The notes under the pieces were generated by a model, which worked only from the letters and a program-made list of their open reading frames with translations, was not told the DNA's origin and did not search any database. Shown piece after piece: positions 52,318-62,592 of a DNA stretch of 64,000 nucleotides (within the stretch, counting starts at the first letter, position 1; every line of letters starts with the position of its first letter). Made by a program: the position numbers and the translations under genes. The stretch is from Gemmobacter sp. 24YEA27 (GTDB lineage Bacteria > Pseudomonadota > Alphaproteobacteria > Rhodobacterales > Rhodobacteraceae): positions 1,912,001 through 1,976,000 of the forward strand of contig NZ_JASJPW010000001.1 in NCBI RefSeq assembly GCF_030052995.1. Direction: 5' to 3'.

Positions 52318-52545
52318 ATGCCGCAGCTCCTGGCAGAGTTTTCCTTTACCCACCCGGAGGTGATGGCGTTGATTTCCGGGGCGAAGGGGCCGGGCGAGGG
52401 CAATGGCGCGGGCTGCTTTATCGGTTTCGGTCGGGACATGGTCGAGGCACTGATGAAAAGCCGGGGCTGGGATGAGGTGAGGGCCAATCGCGAGCGTTTT
52501 CGCGTGGTTGGGTCAGGTGCCGCCTCGGACGTGGTTGGCTTTTAA
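52318..52545 (+). CDS. Possible small protein, unknown function
   Basis: A 75-residue frame (MPQLLAEFSFTHPEVMALIS onward, ending GAASDVVGF). It has balanced composition and an in-frame extension upstream (FSFDEVRFAVCCADRPFTDP, GQDHKKGNSRVIAPEDCTIL) without a normal start codon. It may be a real gene with an unseen frameshift, a remnant or chance. No family recognised. Confidence 0.3.
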   Translation: MPQLLAEFSFTHPEVMALISGAKGPGEGNGAGCFIGFGRDMVEALMKSRGWDEVRANRERFRVVGSGAASDVVGF

Positions 52546-52983
52546 GGCGAGGATCCGTTGTCGACGATCTGTTCGTCAGCCACAGGACCCCGGCTACGGC
52601 AACAGATCCCGCTGCACACTTCTTCGGGTATGGGGGCGCATCTTTCTGTACTGCCGTCGTGCCCCCTTCTGGCAGGGGCGGGGTGGCGATGTGATGTGCC
52701 ACCGGGCTGGCGGCATCGGCGGTATTTCGTAGGGATGTCCGGATTGCGCAATCCACGCCTTGTCTTCTGCGCTGTCCGGCCCCATCTTGTTCTTACGACC
52801 GTTGGTCATGCGTCGAGAAGTCTCCGCCTGACCTCGTTTGCCTTGATACCCTGAAATTGTCGGCACCTCAAAGATCTGGGGTGTTTCCGGTTCCCGGTTC
52901 TGATCCGACCCTGCGGCTTTTGCCTTTGCAGGGACTGAACCCCATATCCGTGCCCCAGGGCCGGATCATCAAAGGATAATCTC
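52546..52983. other. Stretch without a supported gene before the cyclic glucan synthase operon
   Basis: About 440 bp. A few short open frames exist on both strands but none has plausible composition with a ribosome binding site. The promoter of the small basic protein and the glucan synthase is likely near its right end; AAAGGA lies before the GTG at 52984. Confidence 0.4.
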
Positions 52984-53118
52984 GTGGCCAGGGAAAACAA
53001 ACGCGGCAACCGCGAAGCGAAAAAGCCCAAGCAGGTCAAAGTCGCGCCCGTCGCGGCACCGCTGTTCGAAAAGGGCGCCCTGTTTGCGGCGGCAGCGCCA
53101 AAGAAGAAAAAGACTTGA
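52984..53118 (+). CDS. 44-residue basic protein upstream of the glucan synthase
   Basis: Reads MARENKRGNREAKKPKQVKV, then LFEKGALFAAAAP and KKKKT; very rich in Lys/Arg. Short proteins with REAKKPK segments recur in alphaproteobacteria as I recall, but have no known function. AAAGGA lies 9 bases before GTG. The stop codon TGA overlaps the TTG start of the glucan synthase (TTGA), implying coupled translation. Confidence 0.6.
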   Translation: MARENKRGNREAKKPKQVKVAPVAAPLFEKGALFAAAAPKKKKT

Positions 53119-56100
53119 TCCGCCTCCTCCTCTCGGCCGCGGCACGCTTACGAAACGGGGGCGGAACAAGGGAGAGGAGAGGTGAGACTGGCCCCGGCGC
53201 CGCAGGCGGGTTTCCCGGTTCTGCCGGCGAGTACCCCGGTTCTGCCGGCCTTTGGTCGGACACCGCACCTGTGCGGGCAGAGCTTTTCAGCGTAGAGCGG
53301 CTGGAGCAGCACGCGGTCACGCTGGCCGCGGCACAATCGGTTGCCTCACATCGCAACAGGATGCCGCCGCTGCGCCGCAGGCTTGATGCCAATGCCAGGG
53401 TCCTGCTCGCCGCCTGGCGGGCCAGCGCCAGAGAAGTGGCTGCCGGGCATGATGTGGTTCCGGCGGCCGACTGGCTTTTGGACAATTATCATCTGGTCGA
53501 AGCGCAGATCCGCGAGATCCGCACCGATCTGCCCGATGGATATTACCGTCTTCTGCCGAAGCTGGCGGAGGGTCCGTTTGCGGGGTATCCGCGCGTCTTC
53601 GGTATCGCCTGGGCCTTTGTCGCCCATACCGACAGTCATTTCGACCCGAAAATCCTGCGCCGCTTTCTGGTGGCCTATCAGACGGTCCAGCCGCTGACGA
53701 TCGGCGAGCTCTGGGCCGTGGCCATCACCCTTCGCATCGTGCTGGTCGAGAATCTGCGGCGGCTTGCAGATCAGATGACGCTGGGCCGGGCCGAGCGGGC
53801 CGAGGCCGACAGCCTTGCCGATCAGATCTGTGCCCCGGGTCAGGCCCATGCGGCGCTGCTGCCCGAGGTCGAACGGCGCGCGCGTGGCCCCCTGTCAGAG
53901 GTATTCGCGGCCCAGCTGGCCAAACGCCTGCGCGACCGCGATCCGCGCACCAATCCGGCACTTGGCTGGCTCGAGGAACGGCTGGAGGCTCAGGGGACAA
54001 GCATCGATACGGTCGTGCGTCACGCCCAGGAACGGCAGGGGGCGTCAAACGTCACGCTGCGCAATGTGGTGACCGCGATGCGCAGCATCTCGGCCACTGA
54101 CTGGGCCGATCTCTTTGAAAGCGTCAGTCTGGTCGAGGCACGGCTTCGGGAACAGCCGGGCTATGGCGCGATGGATTTTTCCAGCCGCAACCTGTACCGC
54201 AGCGCCATCGAAGACCTGTCGCGCGGCAGCGCGCTCAGCGAGACTGCCGTCGTGGAACAGGCGCGGGCCCGCACAGAAGCGCACCAGGCGGGAGAGGCGC
54301 AGGCCGATCCGGGCTGGTCGCTGATCGCCGCCGGACGGCAGGCTTTCGAGCGGCAGATCGGGTTTCGCCCCTCTGCCCGGCAGCGCTTTCGCCGTTGGGG
54401 GATCGCTGCGGGCTTGCGGGGCTATCTTGGCACGATCTGCGGTCTGACGCTGGCCCTGCTGGCGCTCTGCGCGGTTTGGGTGGCGGACAGCGGCTCCGGT
54501 CTCATCTGGCTCCTCGCGATGGTGCTGCCGGTCAGCGGCGTTGCGGTGATGCTGGTGGACCGGGTGGCGGGCGCCGGCCTCGGGGCGACGTTGCTCCCAG
54601 GTCTTGATCTGCGGGGCGGAGTGCCGGAACAGCTGCGCACCGTCGTTGTTGTGCCGGTTCTGGTCACCGGCAGCAAGGATCTGGAAGACCAGATCGGGAC
54701 GCTGGAGGTGCATCACCTTTCCGGGGCAGGGGGAGATCTGACCTTCATCTTGCTGACGGATAATGTGGATGCCCCGCAGGAGGTTATGCCGGAAGATGCA
54801 GCGCTGCTGGCTCAGGCAGAGGCAGGTATCGCCGCCCTGAACCGCTGCTATCCGCCGGGGCCGGCCGGTCCGCGCTTCCTTCATCTGCACCGCCCCCGGC
54901 AGTTCAATCCCGCCGAAGGTGTCTGGATGGGGTGGGAGCGTAAGCGCGGCAAACTGCATGAGCTGAACCGCCTGTTGCGCGGTGCGACGGATACCCGCTT
55001 TCGCACAGCCGACGGCCAGGTGCCGGCCGTTCCCGCTGCGGTGCGCTATGTCATCACGCTGGACGCCGACACCCGGATGCCGCGTGACACCGCGGCGCGT
55101 CTGATCGGCAAGATTGCCCATCCGCTGAACCGACCGGTCCTTGACCCGGAGGTGCAGCGCGTGACCAGTGGCTATGGCATCCTGCAGCCGCGCGTCACCC
55201 CGGCGCTGGAGCCGGGTGCCCCGGCGACGCTTTATCACAAGGCCAGCGCCGGTCCAGGCGGGATGGATCCCTATGCATCCGCAGCCTCGGATCTGTGGCA
55301 GGATCTGTTCGGCGAGGGCGCCTTCACCGGCAAGGGCATTTATGACATCGACGCTTTTGAGGCCGCGATGCGCGGTCGGGTGCCCGAGAACTCCCTGCTG
55401 AGCCATGATCTGCTGGAGGGGATCTTTGCCCGCGCCGGTCTTGCCTCGGATGTAGAGCTGGTCGAGACATTTCCGGGTCGCACCGACATTGCAGCGCGCC
55501 GCCAGCATCGCTGGACACGGGGCGACTGGCAGCTCCTGCGCTGGCTTTTTGCGCCCGCCGTGCCGATGCTGGGCCGGGTCAGGATGGCCGACACGCTGCG
55601 TCGCTCGCTGATCGCGCCGTCGATGCTGGCGGCGCTGGTGCTGGGATGGGTGCTGCCGGGAGGGGCCGCACTGGCGGCGACGCTGCTGCTGCTCGCCGCT
55701 CTGGCAGTGCCGCTGGTGTGGCCGACGGTTCTCGGGCTGATTCCGCACCGGGCCGGGCTGGATCTGTCGGGCCTGTTGCGCCAGGCGGCGGGCGATCTGG
55801 CGATGACGGGCCTGCGGGTCGGGCTGGCGGTGACATTCCTTGCCGATACCGCCTGGCGGATGATGGATGCGATCCTGCGCAGCCTGTGGCGGACCGGCGT
55901 TTCGCACCGCCATCTGCTGCAATGGACCACGGCGGCGCAGGCCGCGGGCGGGGCGAGACCCGGGCCGTGGCGCCTTGCAGGTTTCATGGCCGGCGGCATT
56001 GGCCTCGGCGTTGCGCTGGTGGTGGTGGCTGTGCTCATTGCGCCCGCAGCGGCGCCGCTCGCGCTGCCTTTTGCAGCATTGTGGCTTTGTGCGCCGTTGA

Positions 56101-59100
56101 TTGCCTGGCGGATCAGCCATGCATCGGCCCGGTCGCCGCAGGAGACCCTTACCCCCGATGCGGCGCGGGATCTGCGGCTGATTGCCCGCGCCACCTGGTC
56201 CTACTTTGAGACCTTTGTGACGGCGGAGCACAGACACCTGCCGCCCGACAATTTTCAGGAAATTCCGGTGCCGCTGACAGCGGCCCGCACATCGCCCACC
56301 AATATGGGCCTCTATCTGCTGTCTTGCGTGGCGGCGCGCGATTTCGGCTGGATCGGCACAATAGAGGCCACTGCGCGGCTGGAGGCGACGCTTGCCACGA
56401 TGCAGGCGCTGCCGAAGCAAAAGGGCCACTTTTACAACTGGTACCGGACCCTGGATGACGAGGTGCTCAGCCCGGCCTATGTCTCTTCGGTGGACAGCGG
56501 CAATCTGGCGGGACATTTGATCGCCCTGGCAAATGCCTGCGACGCCTGGGCGATGGATGACGGCTTGCCGGACAGCGAAACCCAACGCGCGGGTCTCACC
56601 GACACGCTCAGCCTTGCCCGCCGGTCACTGGGGGGGCGCTCACAGGGGGGAGATGTTTCCGGGATCAGCGCGCTGCTCGACGATCTGGAAGCCGCGATCC
56701 TCGCCCCGGGCGAGGGCATTGCCTGGCCTGCCATCCTGCGTCTCGCCGTCAAGGCAAAGGGCGCTTTGGCGAGCGATCCGCTGGCTGACAGCCTGCGGGG
56801 ATGGTTGCAGGCCCTGTGCGATCAATGCACCTGCAATGCCCATCCGCATGATCCCGAAGCATTGCCGCCGCGCCTGCACGTCCTGTCAGCAAAGGCACGG
56901 GAAATGGCGCTGGCGATGGATTTCGCCTTCCTTTTTGATCCCGATCGCAAGCTCCTGTCGATCGGCTGGTCGCGTGACGACAACGCCCTTGACGAGAGCT
57001 GCTATGATCTGCTGGCATCCGAGGCCCGGCTGGCAAGTCTTTTTGCCATCGCCAAAGGCGATGTTCCGGTGCGTCACTGGTTCCGGCTGGGCCGCTCGGC
57101 CAGGCCGGCGCGGGGCGGTTCGGTGCTGGTGTCCTGGTCGGGCTCGATGTTCGAATATCTGATGCCGGCGCTGGTGATGGAGGAGCCGGCGGGAAGCCTG
57201 CTGGATCAGACCAGCCGGCAGGTGGTGTCCTGGCAGCGCGCCTATGGCCGCCAGAGCGGCATTCCCTGGGGCATATCGGAATCCGGCTTCAATGCCCGCG
57301 ATCTGGATATGAATTACCAGTATTCCACCTTTGGCATCCCGGGGATGGGGCTGAAGCGCGGGCTTGCCACCGATCTGGTGGTGGCCCCCTATGCCACCGG
57401 GCTTGCAGCTATGTTCGCACCGGTCAGGGCTCAGCAAAACTATGCCGCGCTGGAGGCGACAGGCGGTCGCGGGCGCTACGGCTTTTATGAGGCGCTGGAT
57501 TTCACCCCCTCGCGGCTGCCCGAAGGCCAGGCCGTTGCCGTGGTGCGCAGCTATATGGCGCATCATCAGGGCATGACCATCGTTGCCATCGCGAATGTTC
57601 TACATTCCGGCCGCATGAGAGCGCATTTCCATGCCGAGCCGATGATCCGCGCCACCGAGCTCCTGTTGCAGGAACGCATTCCGCGCGACATTCCGGCGGT
57701 GACCCCGCGACCCGAGGCGGTTGTTGTTCCAGACAGCACGACCGCGCTCGACATTCAGCGTATGGCGCAGATCACGGGCCCGCCGCAGGGGCCGCCTTTC
57801 AGCCATCTGCTGTCGAACGGGCAGCTTTCGGTGATGCTGACCGCAACGGGCGGCGGCTATACCCGCTGGGGAGACATCGCGCTGACGCGCTGGCAACCCG
57901 ATCCGACCTGCGACACTGACGGCCTCAGGATCTGGCTGCGGGATCTGGCGGATGGGCGCCTTTATCCGGTTGCAGGCTCAGCCGTGGCCGAAGACCGCGA
58001 AGTGCAGTACTTCGAGGATCGCGCCCTGTTTGCGCATCGTGCGGGCACGCTGACCACGACAATGGATGTCCTGGTGTCGGGCGAGGACGACACCGAGGTG
58101 CGGCGGGTTTCGATCAGCTCTTCCTCGCGGCGCCCGCGCGAGGTGGAGCTGACCTCTTACCTCGGCCTCGCGCTGACCACACCGGCGGCAGATGCGGCGC
58201 ATCCGGCCTTTGCGCGGATGTTCGTCGAGACGGAATATCTGCCCGAATTCGGGGCGATCATAGCCACGCGCAGGTCGCGCGCGGCTGATGAGGCTCCGGT
58301 CTGGGCCGCCCATTTCCTGACGGTCGAGGGGGAGACTGCGGCGGCGATGCAATTTGAAACCGACCGCGCCGCCTTTGTCGGGCGCGACAATGACATGTCC
58401 TCGGCGCAGGCGCTGAGGCCCGGGGGCAGGCTGGCGGGCGGCACCGGCACTGTGCTTGATCCGGTCTTTGCGCTGCGCCAGCGCGTCAGGATCGCCGCCG
58501 GCGGCACGGTGCGGCTGGCATTCTGGACCGTGGCCGCGCCGGGCCGGGCCGAATTGCTGGACCTGATTGACCGCCACCATGATCGCAGCGCCTTTGACCG
58601 CGCCCGCACCCTGGCCTGGACCCAGGCCCAGGTGCAGCTGCGCCATCTCGGTGCGACCCCGCTGCAGGCGGCGGCGTTTCAGCGGCTGACCGCGCCGATC
58701 CTGTTCAGCGATCCGCGCTTTCGCGCCCGGCCCGATCTGATCGCCAGGGGGGCGGGCAAACAATCGGCGCTCTGGCCGATGGGGGTCTCGGGCGACCTGC
58801 CCATCGTGCTGCTGCGCATCGATGATGCCGATGACATGGCGCAGGTGCATGAGGTGCTGCTGGCGCAGGAATACTGGCGCGGCAAACGCCTCGCGGTGGA
58901 TCTGGTGATCCTGAACGAGCATCCCGCCTCCTATGTTCAGGGGCTGCAATCGGCAATCGACGCCGCGCTGCGGGGCGCGCGCACTGCCGGGGGCAGCGGC
59001 GGGGGCCAGGTCTATGCCTTGCGCGCTGATCTGATCTCACCCGAGGCGCGGGCGCTGCTGATTTCGGTGGCACGGGTGCTTCTGGTGGCACGGCGCGGCC

Positions 59101-61616
59101 CCCTGGCCGAACAGATCGCCGCGATCCTGGCGGAGGATAGTGACGAAGAGGCGGTCGCCGCGCCGCGCCTGCGGCAGCGCCCCGCCGCGGCCAGCCCGCC
59201 TCCGGTCGAAGAGCTGGAGTTCTTCAACGGCATTGGCGGCTTTGCGCGGCAGGGACGGGAATATGTCACGGTCCTTGACGGGGGCGCCCCAACCCCCGCG
59301 CCCTGGATCAATGTCATCGCAAATGACAGCTTTGGCTTTCAGGTCTCGGCCACCGGCAGCACCAGCGCCTGGGCAGAGAACAGCCGTGAGAACCGCCTGA
59401 CCCCCTGGTCGAACGACGCCGTGGCAGATCCGGCGGGCGAGGCGTTCTACATCCGCGATGACGCCACCGGCGAGGTGTTCTCGCCCACCGCCGCGCCCTT
59501 GCACCAGCCAGGCCGCCATATCGCGCGTCATGGCTTTGGCTACAGCCGGTTCCGGCATGAGGCGGGCGGGATCGGCTTTGATCTGCTGCACTTCGTCCCG
59601 CTGACCGACCCGGTCCGGATCTCGCGCCTGACGTTGCGGAACCTTTCGGGGCAGCCAAGGCGGCTGACTTTAATCAGCTATGCCGAGCCGGTCATGGGCC
59701 CGTCGCGTGCGGGCGCTGCGCCGTTCCTGATCACCGGCCACGATGCAGAAACCGGCGCGCTCTTTGCCCGCAATCCGTGGAACATCGCCTTTCCGGACCG
59801 GGTCATGTTCGTCGATATGGCGGGTGCGCAATGCGGCTTCACCGCTGATCGCACCGGGTTTCTGGGTCGGGGCGGCACTTTGGCCAGCCCCCTGGCGCTG
59901 GGCCCCGGGCAAGCGCTTTCGGGCCTTAGCGGCGCGGGCCTTGATCCCTGCATGGCGCTGGAACGCCAGGTGGACCTGGCGCCCGGAGAACAGGTCGTCA
60001 CGGACCACTTCCTCGGCCAGGCGGCCTCTGCCGAAGAGGCGCAAAGCCTTATCCTCCGCCTGCGCGCAAGCGATCCTGATGCCTTGCTGGCCGAGGTCGA
60101 GGCGCATTGGGAAGCGGTGCTTGGTACGGTTCAGGTCACGACACCCGACCGCGCGACCGACATCATGGTAAACGGCTGGCTGCAATACCAGACGCTGGCC
60201 TGCCGGGTGCAGGCCCGGGCCGGGTTTTATCAGGCCAGCGGGGCCTATGGCTTTCGCGATCAGTTGCAGGATGGCATGGCGCTGACTGTGCCGCAGCCCG
60301 ACCGGGTGCGCGCGCATCTCTTGCGCGCAGCCGGACGGCAGTTCCCCGAGGGCGACGTGCAACACTGGTGGCTGCCGCATTCCGGGCAGGGCGTCCGCAC
60401 GAGGATCTCGGATGATTGCGTCTGGCTGGCCTATGCCGTCGCCGATTATGTTTCGGTGACGGGCGATACGTCGGTGCTGGACGAGGGGGTCCCCTTCATC
60501 GAAGGGCCCGCACTGGCGCCCGGCCAGCATGATGCCTTCTTCCTGCCCGATGTCTCTGGCTGCAAGGCGGCGCTCTGGCAGCATTGTGCGCTTGGGCTGG
60601 ACCGGGCGATCACGCTCACAGGCGGGCTTGGCCTGCCGCTGATCGGGACGGGCGACTGGAATGATGGCATGAACCGGGTGGGCGAGGGCGGGCGGGGCGA
60701 GAGTGTCTGGCTTGGCTGGTTGCTGCTTGACACGCTGCGCCGCTTCCTTCCCCTGGCCGTGAGCCGCGATCCGGCCCGTGCCGCGCGCTGGCAGGCGCAT
60801 GCCGACGGGCTGCGCATGGCGCTTGAGCGCGAAGCCTGGGACGGAGACTGGTACCGCCGCGCGACCTTTGACGACGGAACATGGCTTGGTTCTGCCGCAA
60901 GCGCCGCGTGCCGGATCGATTCCATTGCGCAAAGCTGGGCGGCGCTGTCGGGGCAGGCTGACCCCGTGCGCACCGCGCAGGCCATGGCATCGCTCGACCG
61001 GCACCTGATCCGTCCGAAACCGGGTATCGCCCTTCTGTTCACCCCGCCTTTTGACAAGGCTGATCCCGGATCTGGCCCCGATCCGGGCTATATCGCGGCC
61101 TACCCTCGCGGATTGCGCGAGAATGGCGGCCAGTACAGCCACGCGGCGATGTGGGCGGTGCTGGCGCGGACAAAGCTGAGAGATGGTGACGGGGCCGCGC
61201 GCCTTTTCGCGATGCTGAACCCGGTCAATCACGCGCTGACACCGGAAGACACGCAACGCTACAAGGTCGAACCCTATGTTGTGGCGGCCGATGTCTATTC
61301 TGTCAGCCCGCATGAGGGCAGGGGCGGCTGGACATGGTATACCGGCTCAGCGGCCTGGATGTATCGCGCGGCGGTCGAAGGCATTCTGGGCATCCGGCGC
61401 GAGGGGAGCTATCTGCGGATCGCCCCCTGTCTGCCTGCCCATTGGCCGGGCTTTGCCGCGCAGCTGCGCATCGCCGGCACCAGCCTTGATGTAAGCGTGA
61501 CGCAGGGAAATTCTGCACCGGAAGGGTCGGTAACCGCGCAGGGCGGCGAGATGCGGGTCGCCCTGGACGGCGCGCAGCATAGGCTCAGGATCCACCTTCA
61601 GACCGGCGCTGCCTGA
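53115..61616 (+). CDS. ndvB: Cyclic beta-1,2-glucan synthase-type protein (NdvB/ChvB-like)
   Basis: A 2833-residue membrane enzyme. Four groups of membrane helices lie between ~435 and ~1010. The cytosolic GT84 domain holds YVITLDADTRMPRDTAARL at ~642 and RWTRGDWQLLRWLF at ~799. A glycoamylase-like domain follows at ~1300-1500 (ISESGFNARDLDMNYQYSTF), and the C-terminal part is a GH94-type phosphorylase domain with GTGDWNDGMNRVGEGGRG (~2510). These enzymes initiate, elongate, cyclise and size osmoregulated periplasmic glucans from UDP-glucose. The TTG start overlaps the small basic gene. Product linkage is inferred from the family. Confidence 0.9.
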   Translation: MIRLLLSAAARLRNGGGTRERRGETGPGAAGGFPGSAGEYPGSAGLWSDTAPVRAELFSVERLEQHAVTLAAAQSVASHRNRMPPLRRRLDANARVLLAAWRASAREVAAGHDVVPAADWLLDNYHLVEAQIREIRTDLPDGYYRLLPKLAEGPFAGYPRVFGIAWAFVAHTDSHFDPKILRRFLVAYQTVQPLTIGELWAVAITLRIVLVENLRRLADQMTLGRAERAEADSLADQICAPGQAHAALLPEVERRARGPLSEVFAAQLAKRLRDRDPRTNPALGWLEERLEAQGTSIDTVVRHAQERQGASNVTLRNVVTAMRSISATDWADLFESVSLVEARLREQPGYGAMDFSSRNLYRSAIEDLSRGSALSETAVVEQARARTEAHQAGEAQADPGWSLIAAGRQAFERQIGFRPSARQRFRRWGIAAGLRGYLGTICGLTLALLALCAVWVADSGSGLIWLLAMVLPVSGVAVMLVDRVAGAGLGATLLPGLDLRGGVPEQLRTVVVVPVLVTGSKDLEDQIGTLEVHHLSGAGGDLTFILLTDNVDAPQEVMPEDAALLAQAEAGIAALNRCYPPGPAGPRFLHLHRPRQFNPAEGVWMGWERKRGKLHELNRLLRGATDTRFRTADGQVPAVPAAVRYVITLDADTRMPRDTAARLIGKIAHPLNRPVLDPEVQRVTSGYGILQPRVTPALEPGAPATLYHKASAGPGGMDPYASAASDLWQDLFGEGAFTGKGIYDIDAFEAAMRGRVPENSLLSHDLLEGIFARAGLASDVELVETFPGRTDIAARRQHRWTRGDWQLLRWLFAPAVPMLGRVRMADTLRRSLIAPSMLAALVLGWVLPGGAALAATLLLLAALAVPLVWPTVLGLIPHRAGLDLSGLLRQAAGDLAMTGLRVGLAVTFLADTAWRMMDAILRSLWRTGVSHRHLLQWTTAAQAAGGARPGPWRLAGFMAGGIGLGVALVVVAVLIAPAAAPLALPFAALWLCAPLIAWRISHASARSPQETLTPDAARDLRLIARATWSYFETFVTAEHRHLPPDNFQEIPVPLTAARTSPTNMGLYLLSCVAARDFGWIGTIEATARLEATLATMQALPKQKGHFYNWYRTLDDEVLSPAYVSSVDSGNLAGHLIALANACDAWAMDDGLPDSETQRAGLTDTLSLARRSLGGRSQGGDVSGISALLDDLEAAILAPGEGIAWPAILRLAVKAKGALASDPLADSLRGWLQALCDQCTCNAHPHDPEALPPRLHVLSAKAREMALAMDFAFLFDPDRKLLSIGWSRDDNALDESCYDLLASEARLASLFAIAKGDVPVRHWFRLGRSARPARGGSVLVSWSGSMFEYLMPALVMEEPAGSLLDQTSRQVVSWQRAYGRQSGIPWGISESGFNARDLDMNYQYSTFGIPGMGLKRGLATDLVVAPYATGLAAMFAPVRAQQNYAALEATGGRGRYGFYEALDFTPSRLPEGQAVAVVRSYMAHHQGMTIVAIANVLHSGRMRAHFHAEPMIRATELLLQERIPRDIPAVTPRPEAVVVPDSTTALDIQRMAQITGPPQGPPFSHLLSNGQLSVMLTATGGGYTRWGDIALTRWQPDPTCDTDGLRIWLRDLADGRLYPVAGSAVAEDREVQYFEDRALFAHRAGTLTTTMDVLVSGEDDTEVRRVSISSSSRRPREVELTSYLGLALTTPAADAAHPAFARMFVETEYLPEFGAIIATRRSRAADEAPVWAAHFLTVEGETAAAMQFETDRAAFVGRDNDMSSAQALRPGGRLAGGTGTVLDPVFALRQRVRIAAGGTVRLAFWTVAAPGRAELLDLIDRHHDRSAFDRARTLAWTQAQVQLRHLGATPLQAAAFQRLTAPILFSDPRFRARPDLIARGAGKQSALWPMGVSGDLPIVLLRIDDADDMAQVHEVLLAQEYWRGKRLAVDLVILNEHPASYVQGLQSAIDAALRGARTAGGSGGGQVYALRADLISPEARALLISVARVLLVARRGPLAEQIAAILAEDSDEEAVAAPRLRQRPAAASPPPVEELEFFNGIGGFARQGREYVTVLDGGAPTPAPWINVIANDSFGFQVSATGSTSAWAENSRENRLTPWSNDAVADPAGEAFYIRDDATGEVFSPTAAPLHQPGRHIARHGFGYSRFRHEAGGIGFDLLHFVPLTDPVRISRLTLRNLSGQPRRLTLISYAEPVMGPSRAGAAPFLITGHDAETGALFARNPWNIAFPDRVMFVDMAGAQCGFTADRTGFLGRGGTLASPLALGPGQALSGLSGAGLDPCMALERQVDLAPGEQVVTDHFLGQAASAEEAQSLILRLRASDPDALLAEVEAHWEAVLGTVQVTTPDRATDIMVNGWLQYQTLACRVQARAGFYQASGAYGFRDQLQDGMALTVPQPDRVRAHLLRAAGRQFPEGDVQHWWLPHSGQGVRTRISDDCVWLAYAVADYVSVTGDTSVLDEGVPFIEGPALAPGQHDAFFLPDVSGCKAALWQHCALGLDRAITLTGGLGLPLIGTGDWNDGMNRVGEGGRGESVWLGWLLLDTLRRFLPLAVSRDPARAARWQAHADGLRMALEREAWDGDWYRRATFDDGTWLGSAASAACRIDSIAQSWAALSGQADPVRTAQAMASLDRHLIRPKPGIALLFTPPFDKADPGSGPDPGYIAAYPRGLRENGGQYSHAAMWAVLARTKLRDGDGAARLFAMLNPVNHALTPEDTQRYKVEPYVVAADVYSVSPHEGRGGWTWYTGSAAWMYRAAVEGILGIRREGSYLRIAPCLPAHWPGFAAQLRIAGTSLDVSVTQGNSAPEGSVTAQGGEMRVALDGAQHRLRIHLQTGAA

Positions 61617-61655
61617 GCGGAGGCCACCGCAATCCGCCCGCTTGCGCAAGGCGTC

Positions 61656-62543
61656 TCAGCCGGGCGGCTCTGCGCAAGCGTCTTCCGAGACAGTGACAGT
61701 GACTGCCATATCGATCAGGGCGTCACTGCGGCCGGTGAAACTGCCCGTGACAGGCACGATCTGACGCACGTCGCGGGCCACGGCCACCGGAATCAGGTTC
61801 TTCGGGCCGACGCTGCGATTGGTCGGATCAAAAGTGATCCACCCCGCACCGGGGACATAGATCTCGGTCCAGGCATGGGTCGAGCCCGGCCCGGCCGTGC
61901 CCTGCAGTTCACTCTGAGGGTTGAACAGGTAGCCCGACACGATACGGGCGCCAAATCCCAGAACACGCACCGCTTCGGCCAGCAGGACCGCAAAATCCCG
62001 GCAGGCGCCCCAGCCACGCCGGAGCGTCTCGAGTGGCGTCTGGGTGCCTTCGGTTTCGCGGCATTGATAGGAAATCTGGTTGGCCACCCCGTTGCTGATA
62101 TCCTTCAGCAGGGACAGCGTGTCGGTCGGGCGGCTGTAGACAAAGCCTTCGGCCCAGCGGAGGAGGTGACCTTCCGGATCAGCATATTGTGGCGCGGATA
62201 ATGCGCCAAGATCGCTCCATTCGTCATCAGGGTAGCGGAAGGGCCAGTTTATCGCCGGAGCCGCGATGGAGAAGACGGGCCAGACCTGCGCCGTCAGCTC
62301 GATCCGCGTCCGGCTCTCGATCTCGAGATAGGCCGCAGGGTCTGCGAATGTTGCTGTGGCAACGGTATTGCCCGCCACATCATGCGCCCAGGTCATGTCC
62401 GCGTCCGGAGACACGGAAACGCTATGGGACAGCAGGCGCAGATCCCGCGATTCACGCGGGCGCAGCATCAGCCGGTGTTGCCCAAGAAAGACCTCGGTGC
62501 GGTAGCGATAGAGCGTTTTGTGAAATGTTGTGAGAATGGTCAA
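61656..62543 (-). CDS. Transglutaminase-like domain protein
   Basis: A ~295-residue protein: N-terminal beta domain (TILTTFHKTLYRYRTEVFLG, then LRPRESRDLRLLSHSVSVSP), then the transglutaminase core with RRGWGACRDFAVLLAEAVRV (Cys), STHAWTEIYVPGAGWITFDP (His and Asp). The bacterial family includes peptidases and cross-linking enzymes; the substrate is unknown. A TTG at 62543 is the chosen start because homologues begin near LTILTTF; the frame continues to 62777. It converges with the glucan synthase, 40 bp away. Confidence 0.8.
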   Translation of the reverse strand: MTILTTFHKTLYRYRTEVFLGQHRLMLRPRESRDLRLLSHSVSVSPDADMTWAHDVAGNTVATATFADPAAYLEIESRTRIELTAQVWPVFSIAAPAINWPFRYPDDEWSDLGALSAPQYADPEGHLLRWAEGFVYSRPTDTLSLLKDISNGVANQISYQCRETEGTQTPLETLRRGWGACRDFAVLLAEAVRVLGFGARIVSGYLFNPQSELQGTAGPGSTHAWTEIYVPGAGWITFDPTNRSVGPKNLIPVAVARDVRQIVPVTGSFTGRSDALIDMAVTVTVSEDACAEPPG

Positions 62544-62592
62544 CCGGCATCCAGTTCTGTCCTGTGGAGCAGCCCCGACGCCTGTGAGCTCC

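Noticed and set aside
52594..52866. A 90-codon minus-strand frame before the glucan synthase operon
   Set aside because: Arg/Pro-rich chance-like translation and no credible start region.
54045..56585. An 846-codon antisense frame within the cyclic glucan synthase gene
   Set aside because: Low-complexity Arg/Gln/His-rich translation typical of antisense of GC-rich coding DNA; no ribosome binding site.
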